This document shows positions 32,229 to 39,884 of a stretch of 64,000 nt of DNA, piece after piece (the stretch's first letter is position 1; every line of letters begins with the position of its first letter). The notes below the pieces were generated by a model. That model saw only the letters and a program-made list of their open reading frames with translations. It was not told the origin of the DNA and made no database searches. The translations under genes were made by a program, and so were the position numbers. The stretch is from Pseudomonas alkylphenolica. Lineage in GTDB: Bacteria > Pseudomonadota > Gammaproteobacteria > Pseudomonadales > Pseudomonadaceae. The stretch covers positions 372,001 to 436,000 of the forward strand of contig NZ_QJRG01000047.1 of NCBI RefSeq assembly GCF_004025535.1, given 5' to 3'.

Positions 32229-33611
32229 GTGCTTACCATCTACAACACGCTTAGCAAGACCAAAGAAGTTTTCAAACCGCTGGATGGCAACAACGTGCGG
32301 ATGTACGTCTGCGGCATGACCGTGTACGACTTCTGCCACCTGGGCCACGGCCGCAGCATGGTTGCTTTCGACCTGGTCACCCGCTGGCTGCGTTACAGCG
32401 GCTACAACCTGACCTATGTGCGCAACATCACCGACATCGATGACAAGATCATCAACCGGGCCAACGAAAACGGCGAGTCGTTTGACGCGCTGACCGCCCG
32501 CATGATCGATGCGATGCACGAAGACGAGCGCCGTCTGAACATCTTGCCGCCCGATCTGGAGCCGCGTGCCACCGACCATATCCCGGGCATGCACGCGATG
32601 ATCCAGACCCTGATCGACAAGGGCTACGCCTACGCGCCGGGTAACGGCGACGTGTACTACCGGGTCGGCAAGTTCGTCGGTTACGGCAAGCTGTCGCGCA
32701 AGAAGATCGAAGACCTGCGCATTGGCGCACGTATCGAGGTCGACGAGGCCAAGCAGGACCCGCTGGACTTCGTTCTATGGAAGGGCGTAAAGCCGGGTGA
32801 GCCGAGCTGGGAATCGCCGTGGGGCGCCGGTCGTCCAGGCTGGCACATCGAGTGCTCGGTGATGTCCACCTGCTGCCTGGGTGAAAGTTTCGACATCCAT
32901 GGCGGCGGCAACGACCTGGAGTTCCCGCACCACGAGAACGAAATCGCCCAGAGCGAGGCCGCGACCGGCAAGCAGTACGCCAATTCGTGGATGCATTGCG
33001 GCATGATCCGCATCAATGGCGAGAAAATGTCCAAATCCTTGAACAACTTCTTCACCATTCGCGATGTGCTCGACAAGTATCACCCGGAGGTTGTTCGCTA
33101 CCTGCTGGTGTCGAGTCACTACCGCAGCTCGATCAACTACTCGGAAGACAGCCTGCGCGAGTCCAAGGGGGCGCTGGAGCGTTTCTATCATGCGCTGCGT
33201 GGCTTGCCACGGGTCGAGGCCAAGGGCGGCGACAGCTATGTCGAGCGCTTTACCCTGGCGATGAACGACGACTTCGGTACTCCGGAAGCCTGCGCCGTGC
33301 TGTTTGACCTGGTGCGTGAAATCAATCGCCTGCGCGAAAGCGAGCCTGAGGTTGCTGCGGGCCTGGCGGGTCGTTTGCGTGAACTGGGCGGCCTGCTGGG
33401 TGTGCTGCAACTGGACGCGGATGACTTCCTGCGTGCCGGTGCCGAAGGCAAGGTCGATGCGGCCGAAGTCGAAGCCTTGATTCAGGCGCGCCTGCAGGCG
33501 CGTGCTGACAAGAACTGGGCAGAGTCGGACCGCATTCGCGACCAGATCACCGCCATGGGTGTGGTGCTGGAAGACAGCAAAGGCGCTACCACCTGGCGTC
33601 TGGCTGACTGA
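32229..33611 (+). CDS. cysS: Cysteinyl-tRNA synthetase
   Basis: Class I synthetase charging tRNA-Cys. The 460-residue protein has the zinc-binding Cys28 in YVCGMTVYD, the HIGH variant HLGH at residues 37-40, further zinc ligands in HIECSVMS and HGGGNDLEFPHHENE, and KMSKS in GEKMSKSLNN near residue 266. The start is GTG 32229, giving the standard N-terminus MLTIYNTLS. It begins nine bases after glnS ends. A large REP inverted repeat follows. Confidence 0.97.
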   Translation: MLTIYNTLSKTKEVFKPLDGNNVRMYVCGMTVYDFCHLGHGRSMVAFDLVTRWLRYSGYNLTYVRNITDIDDKIINRANENGESFDALTARMIDAMHEDERRLNILPPDLEPRATDHIPGMHAMIQTLIDKGYAYAPGNGDVYYRVGKFVGYGKLSRKKIEDLRIGARIEVDEAKQDPLDFVLWKGVKPGEPSWESPWGAGRPGWHIECSVMSTCCLGESFDIHGGGNDLEFPHHENEIAQSEAATGKQYANSWMHCGMIRINGEKMSKSLNNFFTIRDVLDKYHPEVVRYLLVSSHYRSSINYSEDSLRESKGALERFYHALRGLPRVEAKGGDSYVERFTLAMNDDFGTPEACAVLFDLVREINRLRESEPEVAAGLAGRLRELGGLLGVLQLDADDFLRAGAEGKVDAAEVEALIQARLQARADKNWAESDRIRDQITAMGVVLEDSKGATTWRLAD

Positions 33612-33624
33612 TCGGCAGTGAATT

Positions 33625-33691
33625 CATCGCGGGTAAACCCGCTCCCACAGGTACGAATGCACGACCCTGTGGGAGCGGTTTACCCGCGATG
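33625..33691. repeat. REP-type long inverted repeat
   Basis: Arms 33625-33652 (CATCGCGGGTAAACCCGCTC and onward) and 33664-33691 are complementary over 27-28 bases with a single-base bulge, loop about 11 bases. It contains the GTGGGAGC word and lies between convergent cysS and the sensor kinase gene, where it may end both transcripts. Confidence 0.88.
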
Positions 33692-33696
33692 AGGCC

Positions 33697-35085
33697 TTAA
33701 CTGGCAACGCCAGTACGGCAATGCAGCACCAGTTTCGCCCCACCCAGCTCACTCGCTCCGACCTCAAGCGCATAGCCATGCAGGTCGACAATCGCCGCAA
33801 CAACCGACAGCCCCAGCCCGAACCCCGGGTGGCGATGGCCTTCCTCGCTGCGATAAAAGCGCTTTAACACTGCCTCACGTTCATCCTCGGGAATCCCCGG
33901 TCCGCTGTCTTCCAACGCAATCCGTAACGTACTGGCCTCGCTGCTGGCGCGCATGCGCACCTGGCCGCCGGGTGGTGTGAATTTGATGGCGTTCCCCAGC
34001 AGGTTGGCCAGCGCCTCGAACAGCAGTTCGCGATCACCATGCAGTGGCGGTAGCTGCGCAGGCAGTTCAAGGCTCAGGCTGATTTCGCCGTCCTCGGCCA
34101 GCGGCAGGTAGAAGTCGTGCATCTCGATCAGCAATGTGCGTGGGTCCAGTTCGACGAAGCCGGCCCGGCGCTGGCGATCTTCCAGCTCACTGATACGCAG
34201 CAAGCCGCGAAAGCGCGCCATCAAGGTGTCGGTTTCGCCAATTGCCTGCTCAAGGGCCTCGGCCTGGGGCGACGTGTCGCCGGCTTGCTGGCGAATGCGG
34301 TAGAGCTGGGCGCGCAGACGTGTCAGCGGGGTGCGCAGGTCGTGGGCGATGTTGTCGCAGACCCCTTTGACTTCGTGCATCAGGCGCTCGATGCGGTCGA
34401 GCATGGCGTTGACGATGGCGGCGAGCATGTCCAGTTCATCGCGGCGTGGTGACAGTGGCAGGCGCCGGGTCAGGTCGCCGGCGACTATCTGTTCGGCGGT
34501 GGCCTGAATGGCGCGGATACGTTTGAGCGGCCGGCGTCGTAGCAGGTACCAGCCGGCAATTCCGGGAATGATGGTCAGCGACAGGCCCCAGAGCAGGGCA
34601 TGCAGGATGATGCGGGTGACCACGAACAGCGAGCCGTTGTCGCGCACCAGTACCAGCCAGCGGCCGTCACGTACTTTCAGGGCTACCGCATCACAGCTGT
34701 CGCGGGGCAGGTGGGGATCATCGGCGTCCAGGCAGCGGCTCAGTTCATGAATCTTGCCGTCCAGGCCCAGGTCAGTCGGCAGTTGGCGGATCTGCCCGCC
34801 GAGCGGATTGAACTGCGCATCGAACAGGCCGTAGGCATCAAAGCTGCGTTCTTCGAAGGCCTGGCTGGCAATCAGCGCATCATCCAGCTGCTTGCCGCTC
34901 ATGTGCGCGAACAGGTGCTGGCGCTGCATGAGTGAGTGGCGTGTCAGCTTGTTCAGGTAGCCCGAGACCTCGAAATACAGTACCCCCATGAGGATGCTGC
35001 TCCAGGCCACAAACAGAAAGCTGTACAGCGCCAACAAGCGGCTGGTGGACGAACTCCAACCCTTAGACGGGTTCGGCAATGGCAT
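33697..35085 (-). CDS. Two-component sensor histidine kinase
   Basis: A 462-residue inner-membrane kinase: TM1 at about residues 15-37, a periplasmic sensor region (38-152) with one cysteine pair (SRCLDAD...RDSCDAV), TM2 at about 153-178, then a HAMP domain. The dimerisation domain has the phospho-accepting His in DNIAHDLRTPLTRL (near residue 247), and the ATPase domain has NLLGNAIKFTPP (N box), EDSGPGIPEDE (G1) and GFGLGLSVVAAI (G2). It overlaps its response regulator gene by 23 bp. The stimulus cannot be deduced. Confidence 0.92.
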   Translation of the reverse strand: MPLPNPSKGWSSSTSRLLALYSFLFVAWSSILMGVLYFEVSGYLNKLTRHSLMQRQHLFAHMSGKQLDDALIASQAFEERSFDAYGLFDAQFNPLGGQIRQLPTDLGLDGKIHELSRCLDADDPHLPRDSCDAVALKVRDGRWLVLVRDNGSLFVVTRIILHALLWGLSLTIIPGIAGWYLLRRRPLKRIRAIQATAEQIVAGDLTRRLPLSPRRDELDMLAAIVNAMLDRIERLMHEVKGVCDNIAHDLRTPLTRLRAQLYRIRQQAGDTSPQAEALEQAIGETDTLMARFRGLLRISELEDRQRRAGFVELDPRTLLIEMHDFYLPLAEDGEISLSLELPAQLPPLHGDRELLFEALANLLGNAIKFTPPGGQVRMRASSEASTLRIALEDSGPGIPEDEREAVLKRFYRSEEGHRHPGFGLGLSVVAAIVDLHGYALEVGASELGGAKLVLHCRTGVAS

Positions 35086-35743
35086 AGCCCGAGCCCCGCA
35101 CGGTCCGAATCAGCGGGGTCTGGCCAGCGGCGTCGATCTTTTTGCGCAAGCGTCCGATATGCACATCGATCAGGTTGGTGCCGGGGTCGAAGTGATAGCC
35201 CCAGACCTCTTCGAAAATCATCATGCGGGTGATCACCTGGCCGGCGTGGCGCATCAGGAACTCAAGCAACTTGTACTCGGTGGGCAACAGGTTGAGGGTG
35301 TGTTCGCCACGCTTGGCTTCGTGGCTGATCAGGTCCAGCTCCAGGTCGCCCACCTGCAGGCGGGTTTGCGCCATCGGTACGCTGTTGCGGCGCAACAGCA
35401 CTTCGACCCGGGCGGCCATTTCGTCGGAGGCAAAGGGCTTGGTCAGGTAGTCGTCGCCACCTGCACGCAGGCCGCGCACCCGTTCGTCGACATCGGAGAG
35501 GGCGCTGATCATCAGGATCGGCGTCGCGATCTTCAGGTTGCGCAGGGTGGTGACGATCGTCAGGCCGTCGAGCTCCGGGAGCATGCGGTCCAGGGTGATC
35601 AGGTCGTAGCCGCCGGCAATGGCTTTGGAAAGGCCTTCCCGGCCATTGTCCGCCCAGTCCACTTCCAGGCCATGGCTGGAAAGCTCGGCGACGATCTCCT
35701 GGGCGGTGACGGCGTCATCTTCAATGGTCAGTACGCGGGGCAT
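35063..35743 (-). CDS. OmpR/PhoB-family response regulator
   Basis: A 226-residue DNA-binding regulator. Receiver domain: Asp9/Asp10 acidic pocket, phospho-accepting Asp52 in LITLDRMLPELDG, and Lys102 in YLTKPFASDE. The C-terminal OmpR-type winged helix includes LLPTEYKLLEFLMRHAGQVI and VDVHIGRLRKKID-like blocks ending in TVRGSGYAI. ATG 35743 (MPRVLTIEDD) starts the receiver; the frame is open 53 codons further upstream without a domain. Its 3' end overlaps the kinase gene. It is divergent from the AT-rich oxidase/exporter pair, whose regulation by it is only a possibility. Confidence 0.93.
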   Translation of the reverse strand: MPRVLTIEDDAVTAQEIVAELSSHGLEVDWADNGREGLSKAIAGGYDLITLDRMLPELDGLTIVTTLRNLKIATPILMISALSDVDERVRGLRAGGDDYLTKPFASDEMAARVEVLLRRNSVPMAQTRLQVGDLELDLISHEAKRGEHTLNLLPTEYKLLEFLMRHAGQVITRMMIFEEVWGYHFDPGTNLIDVHIGRLRKKIDAAGQTPLIRTVRGSGYAIAEPV

Positions 35744-36086
35744 GCTATTACCTGGGCGGCGAGTAGATAACTGATTGTGCCAAAGAATAGGCGGTGCCCG
35801 GGTTAAAGAAAAATTCATCTGCGCAGTGTTTTTTCCGCCCTGACGGGTTGCAGGGGCGTTGGGCGGGGCTGCGTACGGCAAAAAAATAAGCCTTTGGACC
35901 AAGCCTACTCGATGCCCGGATGGTTCCTACATCTTTGCACTCGGTGTTGTTGTTAGATTGCGGTTTTTACCACTTTACAAAACCTCATGAGGGTGATTTC
36001 AACATGTTTGTAAGTTTCTCGATACCTTGTGTGGTGTAGGTGGTCGACGGAGAAGCTCGCAACTAACCAATGTTGTAGGTGAAACT
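35744..36086. other. Intergenic region between the response regulator and the AT-rich pair
   Basis: 343 bp without a convincing gene. Base composition shifts from GC-rich near 35,870 to AT-rich after 35,930. A short palindrome CCTCATGAGG lies at 35983-35992. No confident promoter hexamers were found. Confidence 0.4.
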
Positions 36087-37064
36087 ATGAATGAAGTTTT
36101 TTTTTGGCATAATTCAAAAGACCTGGCGAGACCGAAATCGATGCAGGAGTTTGGTGAAGCGTTCGTTGGGATGCTTCCTCGGCATCTGGATAACTTGAAA
36201 GTGCCCGGTCGATTGATGGGCGACGGTTCAAGAAATTTACCTTTGCATACCAAAGTTGAGCATGTGGCTGAACTCCAGATTGCAATGCGTGACGTGCTTT
36301 CTCACTCGATTACACGTAATGCGCAGTCATTTGCTGAAGATGCGTTTAGAGCTTTGCTTGAGCGGGATAGTGTGGACGCTGGTGTTCTGAAATTTTTCAA
36401 TGGTTGGAATGAAACTCATAAAACAACCAGTCTCGTGTCTGCAAAGGTCATTATGCGGTTGTCCGCAGATTCGCGTTTTATATCAGTTGGAGGGCAAGAG
36501 GGCCATAATCGTGTTATGGCGCATATGCATGAGGTTGCAAAAGATGATTTTGGTCTGGGGCATGAAGGGCATGATGGAATGTACGCACATATGACGGCAG
36601 CCTTTGATGCCTCAGACTGGGTGAGAAATTCATATGAGGTTAATGAGTGTTGCGAATTCTCTCGGTTTTTGTATGAGGTTGGTGTGGCGCATCATAATTC
36701 TGCGGTCAATTCCCTTGAAAGTAAAAACTCCATAATGAACGCGATGATGATATCCGTTGCGTCGGAGCTCTGGAATGGAAGTGAGTACAACTTTCTTGCT
36801 CAATTCATCGAAAAAAAGTTGATTTCCATTAATGCGTCGCTGAGTAGCGATATTAAAAGTCTTCGCGATGCAAAGGGTTATGTGTTGGGGCACTCTGGCG
36901 ATGTGGAAAACAAGCACGGGATGCATGCATTAGCTGCAACGCAAGCATATGGTCGCACCGTAGGTCTTGGGTTTGAGGTGAGTCGGCTCAAAGAGGTGAT
37001 GCTTGACTATAATGCGCGTGTCGGAAAGGCCTTTAGCTCTTTATGTCGAGCGTTGAATGAGTGA
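36087..37064 (+). CDS. Probable heme-oxygenase-like diiron oxidase (iron-containing redox enzyme family)
   Basis: A 325-residue all-helical protein. The pattern resembles the heme-oxygenase-like diiron oxidase (HDO) superfamily: HEVAKDDFGLGHEGHDGMY (about residues 147-165), like the family's DExGxGxxxxxH block; NAMMISVASELWNGSEYNFL (about 216-235), like the G-x-L-x-x-E helix; and HSGDVENKHGMHAL near residue 277, like the final acid-x2-His helix. HDO enzymes make unusual bonds from amino or fatty acids. The N-terminal 100 residues were not recognised. ATG 36087 has AGGTG upstream. The gene is AT-rich with many ATA, TTA and AAT codons, unlike its neighbours, and lies 62 bp before an exporter gene. 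The family call is tentative. Confidence 0.5.
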   Translation: MNEVFFWHNSKDLARPKSMQEFGEAFVGMLPRHLDNLKVPGRLMGDGSRNLPLHTKVEHVAELQIAMRDVLSHSITRNAQSFAEDAFRALLERDSVDAGVLKFFNGWNETHKTTSLVSAKVIMRLSADSRFISVGGQEGHNRVMAHMHEVAKDDFGLGHEGHDGMYAHMTAAFDASDWVRNSYEVNECCEFSRFLYEVGVAHHNSAVNSLESKNSIMNAMMISVASELWNGSEYNFLAQFIEKKLISINASLSSDIKSLRDAKGYVLGHSGDVENKHGMHALAATQAYGRTVGLGFEVSRLKEVMLDYNARVGKAFSSLCRALNE

Positions 37065-37126
37065 GAAGTCGGTATTGGTAAAATTGCCTCGGGTGTAAGT
37101 TTGCTTGCCTTTACTGGGTTATTCTG

Positions 37127-37894
37127 ATGGGCTATGAATATACACTGATCGCACTAGGTTTTTTTGCGTTTTGCGGTGGTTTAATAGATGCGGCGGTGGG
37201 TGGGGGCGGGCTAGTTCAACTGCCGGCGCTTCTGCATGCGTTACCACAATGTAGTTTGGCTACCGTCTTTGGAACCAACAAGCTTGCAGTGCTGGCCGGA
37301 AATCTCTCCTCTATTTTCAGCTATACAAAGAGAATAGAGATTGTATGGAAACTTTTGCTGCCTACGCTGATTTCAGCATTTGCATTTGCATTGTTGGGTG
37401 CTTTTTCCATCTCCCTGGTCCCGAAAGCGCTGATGGAACCGGTTGTCTTTATCGTTTTGATCGTGATGGCAGCCTATACCTTTGTAAAAAAGGACCTGGG
37501 TCGCGTTCATGCGAATATACAGTGCGGAACAAAGGAAGTGCTGCTGGGGGTGTTTTTTGGAGGGCTGATTGGTTTCTATGATGGGGTCTTTGGTCCGGGG
37601 AGTGGGAGCTTATTGCTGTTTTTGTTTGTGAGGTTTTTTGGCTTCGATTTCTTGAATGCATCGGCCTCGGCAAAATTGGTTAATTTAGGGACCTTCAGCG
37701 CGGCGTTGCTGTTTTTTATCCCTTCCGGGCATGTGTTATGGGCAATCGGTGGCGTGGTGGCCATCTGTAATATCGCAGGCTCTGTTACAGGCGTTTTCTT
37801 GGCGTTGCGATATGGCAGTGGTTTTATTCGGGTGTTCTTTTTGATTCTGCTGTTGTTTCTTATCGGTCGAATGGGCATATCCATGTTGATATGA
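37127..37894 (+). CDS. TauE/SafE-family (TSUP) membrane exporter
   Basis: A 255-residue inner-membrane protein with about eight hydrophobic helices in two homologous halves. Signature loops: CGGLIDAAVGGGGLVQLP near residue 20 with FGTNKLAVLAGN near 48, and in the second half GFYDGVFGPGSGSLLLF near 148 with SASAKLVNLGT near 180. TSUP proteins export sulfite, sulfoacetate and other small organic acids. No clear ribosome site precedes ATG 37127. It is AT-rich like the oxidase gene before it and probably co-transcribed with it, so it may export that enzyme's product; this is inference. A terminator lies just after the stop. Confidence 0.88.
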   Translation: MGYEYTLIALGFFAFCGGLIDAAVGGGGLVQLPALLHALPQCSLATVFGTNKLAVLAGNLSSIFSYTKRIEIVWKLLLPTLISAFAFALLGAFSISLVPKALMEPVVFIVLIVMAAYTFVKKDLGRVHANIQCGTKEVLLGVFFGGLIGFYDGVFGPGSGSLLLFLFVRFFGFDFLNASASAKLVNLGTFSAALLFFIPSGHVLWAIGGVVAICNIAGSVTGVFLALRYGSGFIRVFFLILLLFLIGRMGISMLI

Positions 37895-37895
37895 A

Positions 37896-37925
37896 AAAGG
37901 GCATGCCATCTCTGGCATGCCCTTT
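37896..37925. terminator. Bidirectional terminator, exporter / ilvE
   Basis: AAAGGGCATGCCA (37896-37908), TCTC, TGGCATGCCCTTT (37913-37925): perfect 13-bp stem. It lies one base after the exporter stop codon and 20 bases from the ilvE stop. Confidence 0.9.
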
Positions 37926-37945
37926 GTGCGTTACGTAGTTGCGTT

Positions 37946-38962
37946 TCAGGCGACCTTGACGATCCAGCCTGCTGGCGCTTCCACATCGCCGCTCTGGATG
38001 CCGGTCAGCTCGTTGTAGAGCTTCTGGGTGACCGGGCCGACTTCGGTTTCGCTGTGGAAGACGTGCAGCTCGCCGTTGTACTGGATGCCGCCGATCGGGG
38101 TAATGACCGCTGCGGTGCCGCACGCCCCGGCTTCTTTGAAGCGCTTCAGGTCGTTGATCAGTACGTCGCCTTCGATCACTTTCAGGCCCAGGCGCGATTC
38201 GGCCAGTTCCATCAGCGACAGACGGGTGATGCCCGGCAGTACCGAGATGGATTTTGGCGTGACGAATTCGTCGTTGTTGGTGATGCCAAAGAAGTTCGCC
38301 GAACCGACTTCTTCGATCTTGGTGTGGGTCAGCGGATCGAGGTAGATGCAATCGGCAAAGCCGGCTTTCTTGGCTTCGTAGCCTGGCTGCAGGCTGGCCG
38401 CATAGTTGCCGCCAACTTTGGCGGCGCCGGTGCCCTGAGGCGCGGCACGGTCGTAATCGGAGATCAGGAACTTGTGCGGGGTCATGCCGCCCTTGAAGTA
38501 CGAGCCGACCGGAATGGCGAAGATCGAGAAGATGAACTCCGGCGCGGTGCGCACGCCGATGTTGTCACCCACGCCGATGACGAAGGGACGCAGGTACAGG
38601 GCGCCCTTGCCGTACGGCGGAATGAAGCGCTCGTTGGCCTTGACCACCTGTTTGCAGGCTTCGACGAATACGTCGGTCGGTACTCGCGGCATCAGCAGGC
38701 GATCGCAGCTGCGCTGCATGCGTTCGGCGTTCTTGTCCGGGCGGAACAGGTTGATCGAGCCGTCCTTGCAGCGGTAGGCCTTCATGCCTTCGAAGCATTG
38801 CTGGCCATAATGCAGCGCGGTCGAGCCTTCGCTGATGTGCAGTACGTTGTCGTCAGTCAGGGTGCCCTGGTCCCACTCGCCATTACGGAAGTTGGACAGG
38901 TAGCGCTTGTCGGTCTTGATGTAGTCGAAGCCCAGCTTGTCCCAGTTAATTTCGTTACTCAT
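37946..38962 (-). CDS. ilvE: Branched-chain amino acid aminotransferase
   Basis: PLP enzyme that transfers amino groups between glutamate and the keto acids of Leu, Ile and Val. The 338-residue class IV aminotransferase of the longer type has GSTALHYGQQCFEGMKAYR (about 47-65), RPFVIGVGDNIGV, the Schiff-base Lys in GAAKVGGNYAASL near residue 200, EEVGSANFFGI and GTAAVITPIGG. ATG 38962 (MSNEINWDKL) is chosen; 25 more codons are open upstream without similarity. Convergent with the AT-rich pair across a terminator. Confidence 0.96.
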   Translation of the reverse strand: MSNEINWDKLGFDYIKTDKRYLSNFRNGEWDQGTLTDDNVLHISEGSTALHYGQQCFEGMKAYRCKDGSINLFRPDKNAERMQRSCDRLLMPRVPTDVFVEACKQVVKANERFIPPYGKGALYLRPFVIGVGDNIGVRTAPEFIFSIFAIPVGSYFKGGMTPHKFLISDYDRAAPQGTGAAKVGGNYAASLQPGYEAKKAGFADCIYLDPLTHTKIEEVGSANFFGITNNDEFVTPKSISVLPGITRLSLMELAESRLGLKVIEGDVLINDLKRFKEAGACGTAAVITPIGGIQYNGELHVFHSETEVGPVTQKLYNELTGIQSGDVEAPAGWIVKVA

Positions 38963-39345
38963 GGCACCCTCGAATCGGTTTGCATTTGCCTGATGTTTCA
39001 GGCGTTTGTTATCGCGCACGCAGCCACGATAATACATCCCGTGCGGATCGGAAACGCCCAGTCATAGGATTGGACCATGGTCGCAGTGAAAATCTTTGAA
39101 AATTGCCCCGGCAACGCTCAGCAACGGGCTGTTGAGGCTGTTTTACGACCCGACGAAGGGCTACCTCAAAGGCGTTGACCAGTTGCAGAAGCAGGCGCAC
39201 TATCAAACCATCAAGCTTTGCCTGCTGACCTCGTTCGTACTACGACCATCGCCAAACGCGAGGCGGGTACGCAAGATTCACGCCTAAGGCAGCAGGTAAT
39301 CCAAGGCCCCGCCAGCAATGACGGGGCCTTGTCTTTTCTGGCTGT
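38963..39345 (+). other. ilvE / glyoxalase-like intergenic region with a plus-strand promoter and terminator
   Basis: 383 bp between a minus-strand start (ilvE) and a minus-strand stop. On the plus strand there are TTGTTA (39006-39011) and GATAAT (39028-39033, 16-bp spacer), then a hairpin AAGGCCCCG/CGGGGCCTT (39303-39311 / 39322-39330) followed by GTCTTTT. Together they predict a transcript of about 290 nt. Possible frames are 39076-39177 (33 codons, MVAVKIFENC) and a TTG-initiated 63-codon frame at 39096-39287; neither is recognised. Confidence 0.4.
39303..39337 (+). terminator. Plus-strand terminator with no assigned gene upstream
   Basis: AAGGCCCCG (39303-39311) and CGGGGCCTT (39322-39330) form a 9-bp stem, followed on the plus strand by GTCTTTTC. 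The minus-strand side lacks a T tract, so it points to plus-strand transcription. Confidence 0.7.
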
Positions 39346-39711
39346 TCAGTCTTCGATCTGCTGACAGAACCGCAGGCGGTTACCGAACGGGTCGGCGATC
39401 TCCATCTGCAGGCCCCAACCGACGCGCACCGCTTCTGGGCGGGAGTAGCCGTAGCGCTTTTCCACCAGCTCGTGCTGCAGGGCGAGGATGTCCTCGACAC
39501 GGGCAAATACCGTCGAGCCGGGGGTGGCGTCGCCGTGATGTTCGCTCAGGTGCAGTATCAGCCCGTCGCGGTGCACTTGGGCGTACAGGGGCAGGTCGGG
39601 CTCGAAGCGGTGTTCCCAGTCCAGGCTGAAACCGAGGAAGTCCAGGTAGAATTCTTTGGCTTTCTCGACACAAAAGATGCGCAGGACCGGGATGGCGGGA
39701 GCAAGGTGCAT
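39346..39711 (-). CDS. Glyoxalase/bleomycin-resistance-fold protein
   Basis: A 121-residue vicinal-oxygen-chelate protein: IPVLRIFCVEKAKEFYLDFLGF at the N-terminus, DGLILHLSEHHGD in the middle and EIADPFGNRLRFCQ at the C-terminus. It resembles single-module bleomycin-resistance-type dimers, but whether it binds a drug or catalyses a reaction is not evident; potential metal ligands (His/Glu) are present only in part. It is a single gene downstream of ilvE. No ribosome site stands out at ATG 39711. Confidence 0.85.
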   Translation of the reverse strand: MHLAPAIPVLRIFCVEKAKEFYLDFLGFSLDWEHRFEPDLPLYAQVHRDGLILHLSEHHGDATPGSTVFARVEDILALQHELVEKRYGYSRPEAVRVGWGLQMEIADPFGNRLRFCQQIED

Positions 39712-39884
39712 AACAAGGGCTCGTCAATTGTCAGTCGGCGGAGTTGGGCAAACCGTATCGTTACTTCACGGTCTGCAGGCGCAGATCACTGTAGTAGAAG
39801 TCGTTCCTGTCGGTCGATGCTTCAGCGAAAAAAACCGTCGTTCAGCGAAGTCGAAGCCATCGCCGCGCTGACGGGTCAGGATGC

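Noticed and set aside
30453..32594. 713-codon frame antisense to glnS and the cysS start
   Set aside because: It spans two convincing synthetase genes and shows only shadow-type composition.
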